Positions 34,178 through 41,940 of a stretch of 46,784 nucleotides of DNA are shown here, piece after piece (within the stretch, counting starts at the first letter, position 1; every line of letters starts with the position of its first letter). Position numbers and translations under genes: made by a program. The notes under the pieces were generated by a model. The model was not told where the DNA came from, did not search any database, and was given only the letters and a program-made list of their open reading frames with translations. This stretch comes from an uncultured Lachnospiraceae bacterium (GTDB lineage: Bacteria > Bacillota > Clostridia > Lachnospirales > Lachnospiraceae), in the NCBI GenBank assembly GCA_944380065.1, contig CALWGM010000148.1:1-46784 (forward strand), given 5' to 3'.

Positions 34178-34716
34178 TGCTGCCTGAGATTTCGCTGAAC
34201 ATTCTGGATATCGCACAAAATTCGATTTCCGCAGATGCATCCCTGATTCAGATTTATGTGGAGACAGATTCTGATCCGGATCTTTTGACAGTCACGATCA
34301 CTGATAATGGGAAAGGAATGACGGAGGAAATGCTCACTGCTGTAACAGATCCGTTTTTCACCACCAGGACCACCCGCAATGTCGGGCTGGGCATTCCTTT
34401 TTTCCGGCAGGAGGCTGAGTGTACGGGAGGGGATTTTTCTGTGGATTCCGCTCCGGGAAAAGGGACGTCTGTTACCGCGCGGTTTCATACAGCCCATATT
34501 GACTGCATGCCGCTGGGGGATGTGAATGCCACGATCCATACGCTGGTCACGATGAATCCGGGAATTGATTTTGTATATAAACGGCGGATAGATGACAGGT
34601 CATTTACGCTTGACACCAGGCAGATGAGGGAGATTTTAGGGGATGTCCCGTTTGATCTGCCGGAGGTTTCGTCATTTATCCGGGAATATCTGGAAGAGAA
34701 TGAAACAGAAATATGA
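34177..34716 (+). CDS. Stand-alone GHKL ATPase (histidine-kinase-type ATP-binding domain)
   Basis: A 179-residue protein with one HATPase domain: N-box ISLNILDIAQNSISAD, G1 box DNGKGM, G2 region VGLGIPFF and a final APGKGTSVTARF. There is no HisKA dimerisation helix, no sensor and no membrane span. The last 70 residues (from about 110) are not part of the ATPase fold and have no motif I know. It is inside the hydrogenase operon, with TAATG overlap to hydC, so it is made together with the enzyme. Similar genes occur in other clostridial HydABC clusters, from memory. A role as serine kinase or partner-switching regulator is inference. Confidence 0.82.
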   Translation: MLPEISLNILDIAQNSISADASLIQIYVETDSDPDLLTVTITDNGKGMTEEMLTAVTDPFFTTRTTRNVGLGIPFFRQEAECTGGDFSVDSAPGKGTSVTARFHTAHIDCMPLGDVNATIHTLVTMNPGIDFVYKRRIDDRSFTLDTRQMREILGDVPFDLPEVSSFIREYLEENETEI

Positions 34717-34757
34717 AAGCAGTCTTAGAGAGTGATTGCTGAACTGGAGGAACCAAA

Positions 34758-35129
34758 ATGAAATCACTGGAAGAGTTGAAAGCAATTAGAGATAAGATGA
34801 AAGGCCAGATCGGTATCCGGTCCGAGGACGAGGATAAGACGAGAGTGGTTGTCGGCATGGCTACCTGCGGTATCGCCAGCGGGGCGCGTCCGGTACTGAA
34901 TTTCCTGGTCAATGAGGTTCAGGCCAGACACCTGGACAATGTGGTTGTGACCCAGACCGGATGTATCGGCCTGTGCCAGTACGAGCCCATCGTAGAGGTG
35001 TTTGAGCCGGGACGTGAGAAAATTACATATGTAAAGATGAACGAGGACAAGGCTCTGGAAGTTCTGGAAGAGCATCTGATCAAAGGGAATGTAGTTGAAA
35101 AATACCTGCTTCGGATGGAGAATAAATAA
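34758..35129 (+). CDS. HndB-like 2Fe-2S ferredoxin subunit
   Basis: A 123-residue thioredoxin-like ferredoxin with the cluster cysteines in MATCGIASGARP and QTGCIGLCQYEP. It matches the small HndB/HydX subunit that accompanies NADH- or NADP-dependent [FeFe] hydrogenases and duplicates the N-terminal domain of the next gene product. The ATG at 34758 follows TGGAGG. It is 18 bases from the HydB gene. Its electron-transfer role in the complex is known only by homology. Confidence 0.88.
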   Translation: MKSLEELKAIRDKMKGQIGIRSEDEDKTRVVVGMATCGIASGARPVLNFLVNEVQARHLDNVVVTQTGCIGLCQYEPIVEVFEPGREKITYVKMNEDKALEVLEEHLIKGNVVEKYLLRMENK

Positions 35130-35147
35130 AGGAGGAGAGCGACTGAT

Positions 35148-36941
35148 ATGTATCGAGCACATGTATTGGTCTGTGGTGGTACCGGCTGCACTTCCTCTGG
35201 AAGCGCACAGATCATCCAGGCGTTAAAAGATGAGATTAAGAAAAACGGTCTTGAAAACGAGGTGGCTGTTGTAAAAACAGGATGCCATGGCCTCTGCGCC
35301 GAGGGACCGGTTATGATCGTATATCCGGAAGCTGTGTTCTATTCACAGGTGAAACCGGAGGATGTGGAGGAGATTGTTTCCGAGCATCTCTTAAAGGGAC
35401 GTGTGGTAGAGCGTCTTGTATATCATGAGGCAAAACGTTCGGATGGTTCCGTATCATCCCTGAATGAGACCACCTTCTACAAAAAACAGCACAGGATCGC
35501 GCTGAGGAACTGCGGCGTCATCAATCCGGAGAGTATTGACGAGTATATCGGGACCGGCGGATATGAGGCGCTGGGCAAGGTCCTGACAGAGATGACTCCG
35601 GACGAGGTAATCCAGACCATCCTGGACAGCGGCTTAAGAGGACGCGGCGGCGCCGGTTTTCCCACCGGCTTAAAATGGAGATTTGCTTCCGGAAACCGCG
35701 GAAATGTACAGAAATATGTATGTTGTAATGCCGACGAGGGCGATCTGGGCGCGTTCATGGACCGTTCCGTCTTAGAAGGCGATCCCCACGTTGTCTTAGA
35801 GGCTATGGCCATTGCCGGTTATGCCATCGGCGCCAGCCAGGGATATATTTATGTACGTGCAGAGTATCCGATTGCGGTGGAACGTCTGCATATCGCCATT
35901 GACCAGGCGAGAGAGTATGGTCTGCTTGGAAAGGATATTTTCGGATCCGGCTTTGATTTTGACATCGATCTCCGTCTTGGCGCAGGCGCGTTTGTATGCG
36001 GCGAGGAGACAGCCCTGATGACTTCCATCGAAGGGAACCGTGGCGAGCCCCGTCCGAGACCGCCGTTCCCGGCAGTGAAGGGTCTGTTTGGAAAACCCAC
36101 CATTCTGAATAATGTGGAGACCTGGGCGAATATCCCGCAGATCATCCTGAATGGTCCGGAATGGTTTGCTTCCATGGGTACCGAAAAGTCCAAAGGTACC
36201 AAGGTATTTGCCCTGGGCGGCAAGATCAACAATACCGGACTGGTAGAGATCCCCATGGGAACCACGCTGCGTACGGTTATCGAGGATATCGGCGGCGGCA
36301 TCCCCAACGGCAAGAAGTTTAAGGCGGCGCAGACCGGCGGACCTTCCGGCGGATGTATCCCGGCAGAGCATATTGATATCCCCATTGATTACGATAACCT
36401 GATCAGCATCGGTTCCATGATGGGATCCGGCGGACTGATCGTTATGGACGAGGATACCTGTATGGTGGATATCGCGAAGTTCTTCCTGCAGTTTACGGTG
36501 GATGAGTCCTGCGGTAAATGTACACCCTGCCGTGTGGGAACCAAGCGCCTTTTGGAGATCTTAGAGAAGATCACTGACGGCAGAGGGACTTTGGAGGATA
36601 TTGATAAGTTAGAGGAGCTGTGCTACTACATCAAGGAGAACGCTCAGTGCGGACTGGGACAGACAGCCCCCAACCCGGTATTATCCACCCTGCGTTATTT
36701 CCGTCACGAATACGAGGAGCATGTAGTCAATAAGAGATGTCCGGCCGGCGTATGCAAGAAGCTGATCACCTTCAAGATCGACCCGATCAAATGTAAGGGA
36801 TGTACGCTCTGCGCACGGAACTGCCCGGCTGATGCCATCGAGGGCGCCATCAAGACGGCCCACCATATTGACAACAGCAAGTGTATCAAGTGCGGAACCT
36901 GTATTGAGAAGTGCCGGTTTGGCGCGATCTACAAAGAGTAA
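35148..36941 (+). CDS. hydB: Bifurcating hydrogenase subunit, NuoF-like (HydB/HndC)
   Basis: A 597-residue flavo-iron-sulfur protein. N-terminal 2Fe-2S thioredoxin domain (CGGTGCTSSG, KTGCHGLCAEGP, residues 1-100); NuoF core with the NADH/FMN motifs GRGGAGFPTGLKW and NADEGDLGAFMDR and an SLBB region; the 4Fe-4S site ESCGKCTPCRVG with its distant Cys in AQCGLGQ; and a C-terminal pair of 4Fe-4S clusters, CKGCTLCARNCP and CIKCGTCIEKC. It is the flavin subunit where electron bifurcation among NADH, ferredoxin and the hydrogenase is thought to occur. Start ATG follows AAAGGAGGAG. Confidence 0.95.
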   Translation: MYRAHVLVCGGTGCTSSGSAQIIQALKDEIKKNGLENEVAVVKTGCHGLCAEGPVMIVYPEAVFYSQVKPEDVEEIVSEHLLKGRVVERLVYHEAKRSDGSVSSLNETTFYKKQHRIALRNCGVINPESIDEYIGTGGYEALGKVLTEMTPDEVIQTILDSGLRGRGGAGFPTGLKWRFASGNRGNVQKYVCCNADEGDLGAFMDRSVLEGDPHVVLEAMAIAGYAIGASQGYIYVRAEYPIAVERLHIAIDQAREYGLLGKDIFGSGFDFDIDLRLGAGAFVCGEETALMTSIEGNRGEPRPRPPFPAVKGLFGKPTILNNVETWANIPQIILNGPEWFASMGTEKSKGTKVFALGGKINNTGLVEIPMGTTLRTVIEDIGGGIPNGKKFKAAQTGGPSGGCIPAEHIDIPIDYDNLISIGSMMGSGGLIVMDEDTCMVDIAKFFLQFTVDESCGKCTPCRVGTKRLLEILEKITDGRGTLEDIDKLEELCYYIKENAQCGLGQTAPNPVLSTLRYFRHEYEEHVVNKRCPAGVCKKLITFKIDPIKCKGCTLCARNCPADAIEGAIKTAHHIDNSKCIKCGTCIEKCRFGAIYKE

Positions 36942-36955
36942 CGGAGGTATCATTC

Positions 36956-38707
36956 ATGGAATATGTAAATATTAAAATCAATGGTGTTGAGATCTCTGCC
37001 CCGGCAGGATCCACCATTCTTGAGGCGGCACGGCTGGCGAATATTGAGATACCGACCTTATGCTATTTGAAAGAGATCAATGAGATCGGCGCCTGCAGAA
37101 TGTGCGTTGTAGAAGTAAAGGGAGCAAGATCCTTGGTGACAGCCTGTGTATATCCGGTCAACGACGGGATGGAAGTTTATACCAATACACCGAAGGTTGT
37201 CGCTTCCAGAAAGAAGACGTTGCAGCTTCTTCTTTCCAACCATGACAGAAAGTGTCTCTCCTGTGTGAGAAGCGGCAACTGCGAGCTGCAGAAGCTCTGC
37301 CGTGATTACAAGGTGGATGACGAAGGATTATATGACGGCGAGCGGATCCACTATGAACTGGATACCTCCGCAGCCCATATGGTCCGTGACAATAACAAAT
37401 GTATCCTCTGCAGACGCTGCAGCGCTGTCTGTGAGAAGGTTCAGGGAATCGGCGTGATCGGACCCAACGAGCGTGGTTTTAAGACCTTTATCGGATCTGC
37501 ATTTGATATGGGGCTTGGCGAGACCAGCTGTGTATCCTGCGGCCAGTGTATTGCGGCATGTCCCACAGGCGCGATCTATGAGAAGGATAACACCCAGGAA
37601 GTATTTGCGGCCATCGCAGATCCGGACAAATATGTGGTTGTACAGACCGCCCCGGCAGTCCGCGCCGGACTGGGAGAGGCGTTCGGCTATCCCATCGGAA
37701 CGGACGTGGAGGGCAAGCTGGCAGCGGCCCTGCGCAGACTGGGCTTTGACAAGGTGTTTGACACCAATTTCAGCGCCGACCTTACCATCATGGAGGAGGC
37801 GAATGAGTTCCTTGACCGGGTACAGAACGGCGGCGTGCTTCCGCTGATCACCTCCTGTTCCCCGGGCTGGATCAAATACTGCGAGCATTACTTCCCGGAT
37901 ATGACGGAGAATCTGTCCAGCTGCAAATCCCCGCAGCAGATGTTCGGCGCCATCGCCAAGTCTTACTACGCGGAGAAGATGGGCATTGATAAGGAAAAGA
38001 TGGTGGTAGTCAGCATCATGCCCTGTACCGCGAAAAAGTTCGAGATCGGGCGTGACGACGAGGACGGCGCAGGCGTTCCTGATGTGGACTTTGCCCTGAC
38101 CACCAGAGAGCTGGCCCGGATGATCGAGCGTGCCGGCATCAAGTTTGAGACTCTTCCGGATGAGAAGTTTGACCTTCCTCTGGGACTGGGAACCGGAGCG
38201 GCAGTTATCTTCGGCGCTACCGGCGGCGTTATGGAAGCAGCCCTGCGTACCGCAGTGGAGAAACTGACCGGCGAGGAGCTTCAGAGCCTGGATTTCACCG
38301 ATGTGCGCGGTACCAAAGGCATCAAGGAAGCCACTTACAATGTGGCCGGTATGGATGTGAAGGTGGCGGTTGCCTCCGGTCTCGGAAATGCCAGAGAACT
38401 GCTGAAGAAGGTACAGGCCGGCGAGGCAGATTACCATTTCATCGAGATTATGGGATGCCCGGGCGGATGCGTCAACGGCGGCGGACAGCCCCAGCAGCCC
38501 GGATATGTGCGCAATACCGTGGATATCCGCGCGAAGCGCGCAGAGGTTCTTTACAACATTGACAAGAACAACCCGATCCGGAAGTCACATGAGAATCCGG
38601 CAATTATCGAGCTTTATGATACCTATCTGGGCGAGCCCGGAAGCCATAAAGCCCATGAGCTGCTTCACACCACCTATGTGAAACGTGTGGTAAACAGGGA
38701 TTTATAA
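36956..38707 (+). CDS. hydA: Bifurcating [FeFe] hydrogenase catalytic subunit (HydA/HndD)
   Basis: A 583-residue catalytic subunit with 2Fe-2S domain (Cys36, 47, 50, 64), His-Cys3 cluster (H96, C100, C103, C109), two ferredoxin clusters (CILCRRCSAVC, CVSCGQCIAAC) and the H-cluster domain. The L1 motif is TSCSPGW (299-305), not TSCCPGW: Ser302 replaces the Cys next to Pro. L2 is MPCTAKKFE and L3 is MGCPGGCVNGGGQP, both normal. I believe TSCSPGW is frequent in multimeric hydrogenases, but could not check. The start at 36956 has ACGGAGGT upstream. It is last in the operon, with HydC and HydB as expected partners. Confidence 0.95.
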   Translation: MEYVNIKINGVEISAPAGSTILEAARLANIEIPTLCYLKEINEIGACRMCVVEVKGARSLVTACVYPVNDGMEVYTNTPKVVASRKKTLQLLLSNHDRKCLSCVRSGNCELQKLCRDYKVDDEGLYDGERIHYELDTSAAHMVRDNNKCILCRRCSAVCEKVQGIGVIGPNERGFKTFIGSAFDMGLGETSCVSCGQCIAACPTGAIYEKDNTQEVFAAIADPDKYVVVQTAPAVRAGLGEAFGYPIGTDVEGKLAAALRRLGFDKVFDTNFSADLTIMEEANEFLDRVQNGGVLPLITSCSPGWIKYCEHYFPDMTENLSSCKSPQQMFGAIAKSYYAEKMGIDKEKMVVVSIMPCTAKKFEIGRDDEDGAGVPDVDFALTTRELARMIERAGIKFETLPDEKFDLPLGLGTGAAVIFGATGGVMEAALRTAVEKLTGEELQSLDFTDVRGTKGIKEATYNVAGMDVKVAVASGLGNARELLKKVQAGEADYHFIEIMGCPGGCVNGGGQPQQPGYVRNTVDIRAKRAEVLYNIDKNNPIRKSHENPAIIELYDTYLGEPGSHKAHELLHTTYVKRVVNRDL

Positions 38708-38716
38708 AATTGTCTG

Positions 38717-38744
38717 AAAAAGACCGCTTTTGGCGGTCTTTTTC
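38717..38744 (+). terminator. Rho-independent terminator after hydA
   Basis: AAAAAGACCGC pairs perfectly with GCGGTCTTTTT around a five-base loop, with T at the 3' side. It separates the enzyme operon from the sensor gene. Confidence 0.92.
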
Positions 38745-38755
38745 TTTGGTTTATA

Positions 38756-38784
38756 TTGAATAACTGCCCAAAACCTTTTATACT
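38756..38784 (+). promoter_or_regulatory. Sigma-A promoter of the sensory hydrogenase gene
   Basis: TTGAAT (38756-38761), 17-base spacer, TATACT (38779-38784), 35 bases before the ATG. The sensor and phosphatase are therefore an independent transcription unit. Confidence 0.78.
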
Positions 38785-38819
38785 TGATACATGAATGTAA
38801 TGTTTGGGAGGATTTGTCT

Positions 38820-40532
38820 ATGAATGTCATTAATTTCCGGGACGCGAACTGCGCCCATTGTTACAAATGCCTGCGCAACTGTGATGTAAAGGCTATCCGG
38901 ATCAAGAACGGACAGGCACAGATCGTGCAGGATATGTGTATTTTCTGCGGACACTGTACAGAGATCTGCCCGCAGCAGGCGAAAACTTTTGACAGTGATT
39001 TAGAGTACGTCAAACATATGCTGAAACACAGGGAGCATCTGGTGGTGTCGCTGGATCCTTCCTACAGCGGTCTGCTGAACCTGAACCAGCCGAAAAAGAT
39101 CGTGGACGCCCTGTATAAATTAGGCTTCCAGGATGTGCGGGAGACGGCGGAGGGAGCGGCTTTGATCACCCAGGAGTATGTGAAGCTGATTCAGGAGGGC
39201 AAGATGGAAAATATTATCACCACCAGCTGCCCCTCCATCATTTATCTGGTGGAAAAGCATTATCCCATGCTGATCCCTTATCTGGCGCCGGTGATCTCGC
39301 CGATGATCGCTCACGGGAAAATGATCAAAAAGCGGATGGGAAAACATGTAAAAGTGGTCTTCATCGGTCCCTGTGTGGCGAAAAAGATGGAGGCGGAGGC
39401 TGACCGGCGGACAGCCGGGGCGGTGGACGCCGTGATCGAGTTTAACGAGCTGGAAAAGTGGCTGGAAGAGGAAGGGATTGATATCAATACCTGTGAAGAA
39501 CGGGAGTTTACCAATCCGGATCCGAAGGTCAACCGCCTGTACCCGGTTCCCACGGGCATTATGCGCGCGGTGGACGCCTATTACGGACCGGGCAAGTATA
39601 AGATGATGACGGTGAATTCTGTGAAAAGCGCCCGGGAGATCCTGCACAGCATGAAGCGCGGCTATCTGAAGAACTGTTTCGTGGAGCTGCACCTGTGCGC
39701 CGGCGTCTGTGTGAACGGGCCTGGCGTGAACAAACGGCGCGGGTTCCGTTTTAAGGCGGCGATGAATATCGAGGATACCGTCTGTCCGGAGCCGGTTTAC
39801 CTGGAAAACCCGCTGACGCCGGAGGAGATGGCAAGGAGCTTTACCCCCAGCCAGGTGATCAACAAAATGCCCAGCGAGGCGGAGATCAGGGAGATTTTAA
39901 AAACCATCGGACGCAGCAACAGTGACACGGAGTTTAACTGCGGCGCCTGCGGATATATGAGCTGCCGGGAAAAGGCCATCGCCATTTACCAGGGGAAGGC
40001 AGAGGCGTCCATGTGCCTGATCCGTTCCTATGAGAACGCCTGTTCCCAGGCCAACGTGGTTATGGATAATATTCCCAGTATCGTCATGATCATGGATAAG
40101 GATTTCCGTATCCGTGAATTCAACAAGAAAGCGGAGGCGGTATTCGGCGTCACCAGAGTACAGGCCTTAAAGACGTACCTGTTTGATTATATCGACACGG
40201 CGGAGTTTGAAGAGGTTTATAAGACGCATATTCCCAAAATTCACATGAAAAAGAAATGGGATTATTATAAGATGACGGTTCTGGAGACCATCGTTTATGT
40301 GGAAAACGCGGACCGGATCCTGACGGTCATCGATGACGTGACGGCAGATGAGGAGCGCGAGGAGAAGCTGATGATGCGGAAGCTGAATTCCATCAAGATG
40401 GCGCAGGAGGTTATTGACAAGCAGATGACCACGGCGCAGCAGATTGCCGGGCTTCTGGGCGAGACGACGGCGGAAACCAAGGCAACCTTAAATGAGCTTC
40501 GCGACTATATGCTGGAGGAAGAGGACGCGTAA
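38820..40532 (+). CDS. hydS: Sensory [FeFe] hydrogenase with PAS domain (HydS-like)
   Basis: A 570-residue protein. Two ferredoxin clusters (CAHCYKCLRNC, CIFCGHCTEIC) lead to an H-cluster domain with altered motifs: TTSCPSI (Cys137), GPCVAKK (Cys185) and LCAGVCVNGPG (Cys293, Cys297). The four cluster-binding cysteines remain and the proton-transfer Cys is Ser136. Next come a 4Fe-4S domain (CGACGYMSC, later Cys399) and a PAS domain (about 408-510, VVMDNIPSIVMIMDKDFRIREFN), then a helical tail. This fits group C sensory hydrogenases, which sense H2 and control hydABC in other anaerobes. Start ATG 38820 has GGGAGG upstream. Its stop overlaps the phosphatase start (TAATG), so output probably goes through that protein. 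Confidence 0.9.
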   Translation: MNVINFRDANCAHCYKCLRNCDVKAIRIKNGQAQIVQDMCIFCGHCTEICPQQAKTFDSDLEYVKHMLKHREHLVVSLDPSYSGLLNLNQPKKIVDALYKLGFQDVRETAEGAALITQEYVKLIQEGKMENIITTSCPSIIYLVEKHYPMLIPYLAPVISPMIAHGKMIKKRMGKHVKVVFIGPCVAKKMEAEADRRTAGAVDAVIEFNELEKWLEEEGIDINTCEEREFTNPDPKVNRLYPVPTGIMRAVDAYYGPGKYKMMTVNSVKSAREILHSMKRGYLKNCFVELHLCAGVCVNGPGVNKRRGFRFKAAMNIEDTVCPEPVYLENPLTPEEMARSFTPSQVINKMPSEAEIREILKTIGRSNSDTEFNCGACGYMSCREKAIAIYQGKAEASMCLIRSYENACSQANVVMDNIPSIVMIMDKDFRIREFNKKAEAVFGVTRVQALKTYLFDYIDTAEFEEVYKTHIPKIHMKKKWDYYKMTVLETIVYVENADRILTVIDDVTADEEREEKLMMRKLNSIKMAQEVIDKQMTTAQQIAGLLGETTAETKATLNELRDYMLEEEDA

Positions 40533-41707
40533 TGAATAATATAACAATCGATATGGCATATAAAAGTCTCAACCATGTGGGAGAGGAGCTCTGCGGCGAT
40601 AAGGTGGAGATCGTCAATAATGACGACAGCCGGATCCTGATCCTGGCGGACGGGATGGGCAGCGGCATCCGGGCCAATATCCTGGCTACCCTGACGTCCA
40701 AGATTATTGCCACGCTCCTGAAACACAATACTTCCATCGATGAGGTGATTTCCACCATCGCCCGGACGCTGCCTGTATCCTCGGTCAACAGGGCGGCCTA
40801 TGCCACCTTCAGTGTGATTCAGGCGTTTTATGACGGAAAGATCTATGTGGTGGAGTACGATAACCCGGAGTGTATCCTGATCCGGGACGGGAAGGTGGAG
40901 AAGCTTCCTTTTAAGACCAGGATGGTGGAGGGAAAAAAGATCCGGGAGTGTGAATTCATGTCCAAATTAGGGGACTCCTTAGCCATCACCAGCGACGGCT
41001 GCCTGTACTGCGGCACCGGGGATATTATGAATTACACCTGGGACTGGAAGGCCCTGTCCAACTGTGCCCTGAATGCAGCGAAGATCAGCCAGAACGCCCA
41101 GCAGATGGCGGACCACATCAATGCCAACTGTGCGGAACTGTACGGCAATGTCCCTTCGGATGATACTACCGTGGCGGTTGCCCGGGTGACAGAGGAGAAG
41201 ATTATCAGTATCCTGACCGGCCCGCCGGCTGACAAAAAGGATGATTACAAGATGGTGGAAGCCTTTATGGAGCACGAAGGCATCAAGATCGTCTGCGGAG
41301 GCAGTACCAGCCATATGGTAGCCCGGGTGCTGAACGAGCGCCTGATTCCGGTGGAGGGCGAGCTGGATCCGGAGATTCCGCCCACGTCTAAGATCAAGGG
41401 CATTGACCTGGTGACGGAGGGCGTCCTGACTCTCCACAAGGCGGTGGAGCTTTTGGAGCGTTATGCGGACAATGATGTTTCAGAGGATTTCTTCCTGGAA
41501 CTGAGCCGCGATAACGGCGCAACCAGGATTGTGATCTATTTTATGGAGGATTGCTCCACGGTCCATCTCTACGTGGGAAAAGCGGTGAACATGGATTACA
41601 CGGACAAGACGCTCCCCTTTGAGATCACAGCCCGGCAGAGTCTGACCCAGAGACTGATCGCTGTTTTGGAAAAAATGAATAAAAAAGTCCACGTGCATTA
41701 TTATTGA
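40532..41707 (+). CDS. SpoIIE/PP2C-type serine phosphatase
   Basis: A 391-residue protein with an N-terminal SpoIIE-like PP2C domain (about 1-225): metal-binding Asp in ILADGMGSG, the middle SLAITSDG region, and the final Asp pair in PSDDTTVAVAR. Residues 235-391 form a separate region without a motif I know, rich in charged residues. It is translationally coupled to the PAS-containing sensory hydrogenase, an arrangement reported for group C hydrogenases. Its substrates may be proteins phosphorylated by the two GHKL ATPases encoded nearby. No terminator is visible after it; a short direct repeat (TGTCAGGATTTT, twice) follows the stop. Confidence 0.88.
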   Translation: MNNITIDMAYKSLNHVGEELCGDKVEIVNNDDSRILILADGMGSGIRANILATLTSKIIATLLKHNTSIDEVISTIARTLPVSSVNRAAYATFSVIQAFYDGKIYVVEYDNPECILIRDGKVEKLPFKTRMVEGKKIRECEFMSKLGDSLAITSDGCLYCGTGDIMNYTWDWKALSNCALNAAKISQNAQQMADHINANCAELYGNVPSDDTTVAVARVTEEKIISILTGPPADKKDDYKMVEAFMEHEGIKIVCGGSTSHMVARVLNERLIPVEGELDPEIPPTSKIKGIDLVTEGVLTLHKAVELLERYADNDVSEDFFLELSRDNGATRIVIYFMEDCSTVHLYVGKAVNMDYTDKTLPFEITARQSLTQRLIAVLEKMNKKVHVHYY

Positions 41708-41779
41708 TGTCAGGATTTTTTGTCAGGATTTTACATATTACATTTTTCTTAAATCTTTGCCTGCAGGGCGCAGTAATGA

Positions 41780-41808
41780 TTGACATTTGATTTTGAAATG
41801 ATTACAAT
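41780..41808 (+). promoter_or_regulatory. Near-perfect sigma-A promoter of the L,D-transpeptidase gene
   Basis: TTGACA (41780-41785), 17-base spacer, TACAAT (41803-41808). A leader of about 125 bases follows. It holds GGGGAACA pairing with TGTTTCCCC (about 41823-41852) and a second GC-rich pairing, CCGGGC with GCCCGG, before the ribosome binding site. Confidence 0.88.
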
Positions 41809-41940
41809 AGGGCATATTGATTGGGGGAACATGGCAGGACGCTGTGTTTCCCCAGATGTTGGTTGTGGCTGGAACTATGCAGAAGAAATGTCCGGGCTGT
41901 CCATGAGACAGACTGCCCGGGGTGAGGTAAGAAAGGAAAA

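Noticed and set aside
37328..38437. 369-residue open frame on the minus strand
   Set aside because: Antisense to hydA, a certain gene; a long shadow frame is common opposite GC-rich codons.
41706..41733. Repeat TGTCAGGATTTT after the phosphatase gene as a terminator
   Set aside because: It is a direct, not inverted, repeat and cannot form a stem.
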